The translations under genes and the position numbers were made by a program. This document shows positions 9,216 through 13,425 of a stretch of DNA of 13,425 nt, piece by piece (positions within the stretch are counted from its first letter, which is position 1; the number at the start of each line of letters is the position of its first letter). The DNA is taken from contig CANJYY010000031.1 in assembly GCA_947479185.1 (NCBI GenBank), forward strand, positions 1 to 13,425. The letters run 5' to 3'. Source of the stretch: Caulobacteraceae bacterium (GTDB taxonomy: Bacteria > Pseudomonadota > Alphaproteobacteria > Caulobacterales > Caulobacteraceae). The notes beneath the pieces were generated by a model. It was not told where the DNA came from and did not search any database. It saw only the letters and a list, made by a program, of their open reading frames with translations.

Positions 9216-9233
9216 TGTCACGCAACTGGGACA
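9216..9233. promoter_or_regulatory. TetR operator 2 (degenerate tandem copy)
   Basis: TGTCACGCAACTGGGACA matches operator 1 at 14 of 18 positions, with a perfect right arm (TGGGACA) and a degraded left arm. It lies 26 bp downstream, about two and a half helical turns, and ends 7 bp before the ATG at 9241. Confidence 0.6.
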
Positions 9234-9240
9234 TGGCGAT

Positions 9241-9963
9241 ATGAACACGAGCAACCCCGTTTTCGCCCGCCGCCTCGCCGGGGCGGCGATGGCCGTCTTT
9301 CCGCTGGCGGCGACGGTTCCCTACGTCCTGCTGATCGACCGGTTCGGCTATGACGACATCCTGCGCGAGCCGCCGCTGGCGGTGCTGAGGGCGTTCCAGG
9401 CGGGCGGGCCGGACCTCGTGCTGATCTGGCTAGCCTTCGCCCTCTGCGCGGCGAGCTTCCTGTGGGTGGCCGGCTGGACGGCCGAGGCGGTCCGGGCGCA
9501 GGGCGGCCGCTGGCCGCTGTGGGCGACGCTGGCCGGGGCCGGCTCGGCGCTGGTGCAGGCCGTCGGCCTGCTGCGCTGGTCGTTCGCCGTGCCCGGTCTG
9601 GCGGCGACGGCGCTGGACCCGGCCGCCGATCCCGCCGCCCGGGCCGCGGCCGTGGTGGTGTTCCAGGCCCTTAACCAGTTCGCCGGCGTGGCGCTGGGCG
9701 AGCACCTGGGCCAGACGCTGCTGGCGGCCTGGACCTTCGCCCTGGCCGTGGCGGTGCTGCGCGGCCGGCTGGCCCCGGCGCTGTTCGGCTGGATCGGCCT
9801 GGCGCTGGTCCCGCTGTGGATCCTCGGCCAGAGCGAACTGCTGGCGACCGTCATTCCGGGCTTCCCGGTGCTCGAGGTGACGCCGATCGCCTTCATGGGC
9901 TGGCAGGTCTGGCTGCTGGGTTTGGGTCTGTGGTGGCTGATCCGGCCAAAAGCCGCGAAGTAA
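9241..9963 (+). CDS. Six-helix inner-membrane protein, DUF4386-like
   Basis: 240 residues with hydrophobic segments at about 13-32, 58-78, 92-112, 150-173, 179-197 and 216-235, a cytoplasmic Arg-rich start (FARRLAG) and a positive C-terminus (IRPKAAK). The NQFAGVALGEHLGQ stretch (145-158), with conserved-looking Asn, Gly, Glu and His, resembles the DUF4386 family. That family's biochemical function is unknown, and members are often paired with TetR or MarR regulators. The ATG is preceded by operator 2 rather than a strong Shine-Dalgarno. Expression is probably repressed by the divergent TetR and released by an unknown ligand. No transport or enzyme motif was recognised, so I assign no reaction. 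Confidence 0.83.
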   Translation: MNTSNPVFARRLAGAAMAVFPLAATVPYVLLIDRFGYDDILREPPLAVLRAFQAGGPDLVLIWLAFALCAASFLWVAGWTAEAVRAQGGRWPLWATLAGAGSALVQAVGLLRWSFAVPGLAATALDPAADPAARAAAVVVFQALNQFAGVALGEHLGQTLLAAWTFALAVAVLRGRLAPALFGWIGLALVPLWILGQSELLATVIPGFPVLEVTPIAFMGWQVWLLGLGLWWLIRPKAAK

Positions 9964-10182
9964 TGAAGAATAATGCCCGGATCATCCTGTTGTAAAAACA
10001 GGAAAAAGAACGATTGTCCGCCTACGGAATTGCTCCGAACCCGGATTAATCCTCTTGCGTCATGCGACTCGAAGGGCGCAGCCTGATCCTCGACGCGCTG
10101 ACGACCACGAGGGACTCCGAAACGAACCACCCTGAAGGCCGCTCCGCGTCTCTTTTGGCTCACGGCTCAAGGAGACGCCGAC
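9964..10182. other. Gene-free stretch between the DUF4386-like gene and a small ORF
   Basis: 219 bp, AT-richer at its start. It contains a weak hairpin CCTGTT/AACAGG at about 9987-10003 without a T-run and a 10-bp palindrome GGATTAATCC (10043-10052). The only ORFs crossing it are shadows. It presumably holds the promoter for the small ORF at 10183 and the gene at 10379; I could not define that promoter. Together with the small ORF it makes a 415-bp stretch without a secure gene (9964-10378). Confidence 0.4.
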
Positions 10183-10302
10183 ATGACGATTTCGAAGATG
10201 GACCGCGCCATGCTGTCCTTTGGCCTGATTGGCGGCCTGCTGGTGCCGCGCACACGGACTCCGGCGCCGGCGAAGCCCGCGAGACCGCCCCGGCCCCGCT
10301 GA
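10183..10302 (+). CDS. Small 39-codon ORF, possibly a frameshifted secreted-protein gene
   Basis: The ATG at 10183 has an excellent ribosome site (CTCAAGGAGACGCCGAC). It encodes a signal-like start, MTISKMDRAMLSFGLIGGLL, then turns into a Pro/Arg-rich tail (VPRTRTPAPAKPARPPRPR) and stops at 10302. One extra G after 10245 would instead read LLVAAHTDSGAGEARETAPA, a normal signal-cleavage region. This suggests a one-base deletion, natural or from sequencing. Beyond that point the repaired frame has no nearby stop, so the original gene cannot be rebuilt with confidence. No family recognised. Confidence 0.35.
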   Translation: MTISKMDRAMLSFGLIGGLLVPRTRTPAPAKPARPPRPR

Positions 10303-10378
10303 GGTCGACGCGCGGGGCCAATCCCCCTTGCGCCGATGGCGCGTTCAGTGTGCGCTACCCGGATAGCGGGGGCGTATC

Positions 10379-10732
10379 ATGCAGACAGATCCGGAAGCCG
10401 AGGAAGCCCATCGGCGCGCCATGCACGCCGCCCATACGCTGTACTTCGTCCCGTCCTTTCACGGGCACTGGGTCGGGGCGGTGCTGTTCGGCGCGAGCAT
10501 GGCCGGGGCGGCGATGCTCTACACATTCCTGCCGACGGCGCTGGCCGGTGTCGGCGGCGGTGTAGCGGCCGGCCGGTCGGCGACGACCTTCCTGCTGCTC
10601 TATGCGGCGATGGCGGTCGGCCCGATCGGCGGCTGGATCCTCTGGGGCCTGCGACGCCGCTGGAGCGCCCTGGCCGCGGCGGCGCTGGTGGTCACCTGCG
10701 CGGTCTGGCTGAACCAGGCCGTCGGAGGCTAG
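10379..10732 (+). CDS. Small three-helix membrane protein of unknown function
   Basis: 117 residues. A charged N-terminus (MQTDPEAEEAHRRAMHAAHT) precedes three hydrophobic segments at about 32-52, 68-89 and 95-112, with a basic RRR loop (92-94) between the last two. A GGGGG stretch lies 6-10 nt before the ATG. The stop at 10730-10732 is 1 nt from the stop of the convergent Uup gene. I do not recognise the family. The strong codon bias and clean membrane topology support coding, but no function can be given. Confidence 0.7.
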   Translation: MQTDPEAEEAHRRAMHAAHTLYFVPSFHGHWVGAVLFGASMAGAAMLYTFLPTALAGVGGGVAAGRSATTFLLLYAAMAVGPIGGWILWGLRRRWSALAAAALVVTCAVWLNQAVGG

Positions 10733-10733
10733 G

Positions 10734-12521
10734 TCAGCGGCTCAGCGCCTCGCGCTTTTCCTCGAGGTGCAGCCATTCGTCCTCGGCGGCGGCGAGGGTC
10801 GCGCGGGCCGTCTGGCCGGCCTTCATGATCCGGTCGAAGCCGGCCGGGTCGCGGCTGTAGAGGTTCGGGTCGGCCAGTTGGGCTTCGAGCCTGGCGATCT
10901 CGGCCGGCAGCTTGTGGATCAGGGCGCCCAGCTCGTCGAGCCGGCGCTGGTCCTTGTAGGACAGCTTGGCCGCCGGCTTGCGGGCCTCGGCGCGGGCGGA
11001 CAGGCCCTTCGGCGCGGCGGACAGCGCCTTGCTGTCGAAGAAGCCGGGGTTCTGCTCGAGAAAGTCGGTCCAGCCGCCGGGCGTCTCGACGACCTCGCCG
11101 CGACCGTTCAGGGCGATGGTCGAGGTGGCCAGGCGGTCGATGAAGTCGCGGTCGTGGCTGACGAGGATCAGGGTGCCGTCGAAATCGGCCAGCAGATCCT
11201 CGAGCAGGTCCAGCGTCTCCATGTCGAGGTCGTTGGTCGGCTCGTCGAGCACCAGCAGGTTGGCCGGGCGGGCCAGGGCCTTGGCCAGCAGCAGGCGGTT
11301 GCGTTCGCCGCCCGACAGGCTGGAGACCGGCTGGCGCAGCTGCTTGTCCTGGAACAGGAATTCCTTGGCGTAGCCGGCCACGTGACGGGGCATGCCGCGG
11401 ACCAGGATCTGGTCGCCGCCGCCGTCGGTCAGCACGTCCCAAAGGGTCTGGCCCTCCTTCAGCTCGCCGCGCGCCTGGTCTATGTAGGCGATCTGCAGGC
11501 CGGTCCCGAGCTTGATCTCGCCCGCGTCGGCCGGCAGGTCGCCGAGCATCAGCTTGACCAAGGTGGTCTTGCCGGCGCCGTTGGGACCGACGATGGCCAC
11601 GCGGTCGCCGCGCTGGATACGGCTCGAGAACTCCTTGACGATGACCCGGTCGCCGAAGGATTTCGACAGGCCTTTGACCTCGGCCACGCGCTTGCCCGAG
11701 GTGTCGCCGGCGGCCAGGCCCATGGTCATCTGGCCGCGGGATTCCCGCAGGATGGTGGCCTTCTGCTGGCGCATGTCCATCAGGCGGCGACGGCGGCCTT
11801 CGTTGCGGGCCCGGCGGCCTGTGACGCCGCGCTCCAGCCAGTGCTGCTCGCGCTCCAGCGCCTTGTTCAGGCGGCGGAACTCGTCGGCCTCGGTCTGGAG
11901 GATCTGGTCGGACCATTCGTCGAAGGCGGCGAAGCCCTTGTCGAGGCGGCGGACCTTGCGGCTTTCCAGCCAGAAACAGCGGCGGGTGACGCGGCCGAGG
12001 AAGGCGCGGTCGTGGCTGATGATCAGCGCCGCGCAGCGCATCTGCCCCAGCCGCTCTTCCAGCGTCTGGATGGCGAAGATGTCCATGTGGTTGGTCGGTT
12101 CGTCGAGCAGCAGCACGTCCGGCTGTTCGGCGAAGCCGCGCGACAGGGCCGCGCGGCGGATCTCACCGCCGGAGAGCCCCTGCGTGCCCTTGGCCGGGTC
12201 GAGGCCGAAGGCCATCAGCTCGGCTTCCGCCTCGTGCTGCGCCGCGCCGCCGGCGGTGGCGTAGTCCAGCAGGGTCGCGCCGGTGATCACCGGCTCCTGC
12301 GGCACGAAGACCATGCGCGCGCCGGGGCTGGCGAAGCGGTCGCCGGCGTCCGGCTGGATCTGGCCGGCCAGCATGCGCAGCAGGGTCGACTTGCCCGCCC
12401 CGTTGCGCCCGACCAGCGAGGCGCGGATGCCCGGCTCGAGCGCCAGGTCCACGCCGTCGAACAGCATGGTCGCGCCGTCAGCGAGACGCACGTCCTTGAG
12501 GGCGAGAATGGGGGCGGCCAT
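10734..12521 (-). CDS. uup: ABC-F ATPase, Uup type
   Basis: 595 residues with two ATP-binding cassettes in one chain and no membrane segment. Cassette 1: Walker A GRNGAGKST (38-46), LSGGE (116-120), Walker B LLLDEP (137-142), switch His170. Cassette 2: GPNGAGKTT (312-320), LSGGE (402-406), LVLDEP (423-428), His456. The interdomain linker (about 200-275) is basic and helical. The C-terminus (519-595, LSYKDQRRLDELGALIHKLP onward) is the coiled-coil domain that marks Uup among ABC-F proteins. ABC-F proteins act on the ribosome; Uup has also been linked in E. coli to replication/branched DNA and tandem-repeat excision (family knowledge). All ATPase residues are intact. It converges with the small membrane-protein gene with a 1-nt gap, and no terminator is visible between them. 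Confidence 0.94.
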   Translation of the reverse strand: MAAPILALKDVRLADGATMLFDGVDLALEPGIRASLVGRNGAGKSTLLRMLAGQIQPDAGDRFASPGARMVFVPQEPVITGATLLDYATAGGAAQHEAEAELMAFGLDPAKGTQGLSGGEIRRAALSRGFAEQPDVLLLDEPTNHMDIFAIQTLEERLGQMRCAALIISHDRAFLGRVTRRCFWLESRKVRRLDKGFAAFDEWSDQILQTEADEFRRLNKALEREQHWLERGVTGRRARNEGRRRRLMDMRQQKATILRESRGQMTMGLAAGDTSGKRVAEVKGLSKSFGDRVIVKEFSSRIQRGDRVAIVGPNGAGKTTLVKLMLGDLPADAGEIKLGTGLQIAYIDQARGELKEGQTLWDVLTDGGGDQILVRGMPRHVAGYAKEFLFQDKQLRQPVSSLSGGERNRLLLAKALARPANLLVLDEPTNDLDMETLDLLEDLLADFDGTLILVSHDRDFIDRLATSTIALNGRGEVVETPGGWTDFLEQNPGFFDSKALSAAPKGLSARAEARKPAAKLSYKDQRRLDELGALIHKLPAEIARLEAQLADPNLYSRDPAGFDRIMKAGQTARATLAAAEDEWLHLEEKREALSR

Positions 12522-12598
12522 GGGTGATCTGTCGGTCGAAGGGAAACGAGGCGCGTCTATCCCTTGTTTTCCGTTGGCGCGAAAGGCTGAACCGAAAA

Positions 12599-12703
12599 GT
12601 CCCTCCCCCCCGGGGGAGGTGGCCCGGGAAGCCGGGACGGAGGGGGGCGGTCTCCCCCCTCAGTCGTCGCTTCGCGCCGACAGCTCCCCCGGGGGGGAGC
12701 GAC
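12599..12703. repeat. Multi-hairpin intergenic repeat (CCTCCCCC/GGGGGAGG type)
   Basis: 105 nt beginning GTCCCTCCCC and ending GGGGAGCGAC. It is a set of adjacent inverted repeats: CCTCCCCCC/CGGGGGAGG, CCCGG/CCGGG around GAAG, GGAGGGGGG/CCCCCCTC at the centre, GTCG/CGAC around TCGCTTCGCG, and GCTCCCCC/GGGGGAGC; the outer ends GTC and GAC also pair. Repeats of this design are common between genes in many alphaproteobacteria. The right half (from 12660) also encodes the C-terminus of the DUF559 protein. Confidence 0.75.
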
Positions 12704-13076
12704 CTGGTAGCTCGCTCGCCGTTCGCTGTTGTTCGATGGCGTGGAGGATCATGTCTGCGGCTGTGGTCATGTCCTTCAGGACGAGGCTTGCCGGCAGTCG
12801 CAGAACGCGGATGCCGGACGCCTCCAACCAGCGATCCCTTTCGGCATCTCGCGCCTGACGGCCCTCGATATGGTGGAAGGCGCCGTCGACCTCGACCGCC
12901 AGACGGTAGGTGAAGCAGTAGAAGTCGAGGACATATCGACCTGCCGGGTGCTGCCGGCGGAAATGCAGACCGTCCGCCCTCCAGGCTTTGAGCTCCCGCC
13001 AGAGGAGGCCTTCAGGAAGCGTCGTCTGTCGGCGAAGCGTCCTGGCGCGCCTTCGTGTACCCGGATTGGCATCCAT
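12660..13076 (-). CDS. DUF559 domain endonuclease-like protein
   Basis: 138 residues. Residues 5-115 form a DUF559 domain, a Vsr-like/PD-(D/E)xK restriction-endonuclease fold. The basic start RRRARTLRRQTTLPEGLLW leads to the LHFRRQHPAGRYVLDFYCF strand with Asp51-Phe-Tyr, then VEVDGAFHH with Glu62 and Asp64 as metal-ligand candidates, and RDRWLEASGIRVLRLPASLV. DUF559 proteins are small, widely scattered and of unknown biological role; nuclease activity is predicted only from the fold. The last roughly 18 residues (SELPGRSPPGELSARSDD) are translated from the adjacent intergenic repeat and are not part of the domain. The gene lies 43 bp downstream of the YcgN-like gene on the same strand, so read-through from it is possible. 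Confidence 0.88.
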   Translation of the reverse strand: MDANPGTRRRARTLRRQTTLPEGLLWRELKAWRADGLHFRRQHPAGRYVLDFYCFTYRLAVEVDGAFHHIEGRQARDAERDRWLEASGIRVLRLPASLVLKDMTTAADMILHAIEQQRTASELPGRSPPGELSARSDD

Positions 13077-13119
13077 GGCGACAAAATGCCCGCAGTAAGG
13101 GTATTTCGCAAACCCACAC

Positions 13120-13425
13120 TTAGCTCTCGTAGGGCTCGTCGCTCTTGTCGAGGTCGAGGTCCCAGGCGGCGTAGCGGAGGGCGTCTTCCGGCTCGTCCAG
13201 GTCGTCCTCGTTGAGGGTCTGGCCGCGGATCGAGACGCCGGCCTTGTGAACGCTTTCCGGGTCGCCGGTGATCAGCGGATGCCAGGCGGGCAGGGACTTG
13301 CCCTCGTCCAGCCGGCGGTAGGCGCAGCTGGCCGGCATCCAGGCCAGCTGCTCGATATTGGCCGGGGTCAGCTTGATGCAGTCCGGCACGTGCTGCTTGC
13401 GGTTTTCGTAGTCGGTGCAGGTGCA
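13120..13425 (-). CDS. YcgN/YkgJ-family cysteine-cluster protein, C-terminal part (5' end outside window)
   Basis: The minus frame is open from the right edge and ends at TAA (13122-13120), giving 101 visible residues. They begin CTCTDYENRKQHVPDCIKLT, which is the second half of the family's cysteine cluster, with further Cys in MPASCAYRRL. The WHPLITGDPESVHKAGVSIR stretch is the strongly conserved family core, and an acidic tail follows. The N-terminal cysteines are outside the window. YcgN-type proteins (UPF0260) are small cytosolic proteins presumed to bind zinc or an Fe-S cluster; their function is unknown. The usual length is about 150 residues, so roughly 50 residues are missing. A GTG at 13389 is internal, not the start. 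Confidence 0.9.
   Translation of the reverse strand, partial: CTCTDYENRKQHVPDCIKLTPANIEQLAWMPASCAYRRLDEGKSLPAWHPLITGDPESVHKAGVSIRGQTLNEDDLDEPEDALRYAAWDLDLDKSDEPYES

Noticed and set aside
9987..10003. Hairpin CCTGTT/AACAGG as a terminator of the DUF4386-like gene
   Set aside because: Only a 6-bp stem followed by A-rich rather than T-rich sequence on the plus strand, and no T-run after it on the minus strand.
10043..10052. Palindrome GGATTAATCC as an operator
   Set aside because: Only 10 bp, no adjacent promoter elements or regulator; chance cannot be excluded.
10767..12527. A 586-codon open frame antisense to the ABC-F gene
   Set aside because: Val/Gly/Gln/Ala-rich shadow; the minus strand carries all ABC motifs.

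Overview
The window is a GC-rich chromosomal stretch with dense, codon-biased genes. Three things suggest an alphaproteobacterium of the Caulobacterales (Caulobacter/Phenylobacterium type): the gene families (DUF1289, PimC/PimD-like acyl-CoA dehydrogenase pair, YcgN-type cysteine-cluster protein, DUF559), one promoter resembling the Caulobacter housekeeping consensus, and a CCTCCCCC/GGGGGAGG intergenic repeat of a kind common in this group. The taxonomic call is inference from gene content; no rRNA or tRNA is present.

Layout. 1-1929 is read on the minus strand. It holds the start of a TPR protein (its C-terminus lies off the left edge), a membrane-anchored retropepsin-like aspartic protease, a DUF1289 four-cysteine protein and a PaaI-type thioesterase. 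The last two overlap by 4 bp, and a possible 25-codon leader ORF is coupled to the thioesterase in the same way. 1980-3047 (plus) carries two tandem paralogous genes for small secreted two-cysteine proteins of no family I recognise. Each has similar upstream DNA and its own near-identical intrinsic terminator. 3098-3739 encodes a secreted TonB_C-domain protein.

3748-6314 is a self-contained operon: operator-like palindrome, promoter, two acyl-CoA dehydrogenase subunits and a strong terminator. The subunits have complementary losses of FAD-site motifs, which points to an obligate heteromer. 6420-8567 is a soluble GAF-PAS hybrid histidine kinase with a receiver domain. It converges on and overlaps a minus-strand TetR regulator (8555-9166). 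The TetR gene is divergent from a six-helix DUF4386-like membrane protein (9241-9963); between them lie two tandem 18-bp operators, one filling the promoter spacer. This looks like a closed regulator/target module.

9964-10378 is mostly gene-free, with one small, possibly frameshifted ORF. It is followed by a small three-helix membrane protein, a Uup-type ABC-F ATPase (minus), a multi-hairpin repeat, a DUF559 endonuclease-like gene whose C-terminal codons are made from that repeat, and the C-terminal part of a YcgN-like gene running off the right edge.

The points most worth a second look are the duplicated secreted-protein units, the two 27-nt REP-like palindromes that share one template (1155-1181 and 6235-6261), the double TetR operator, and the repeat-encoded tail of the DUF559 protein.
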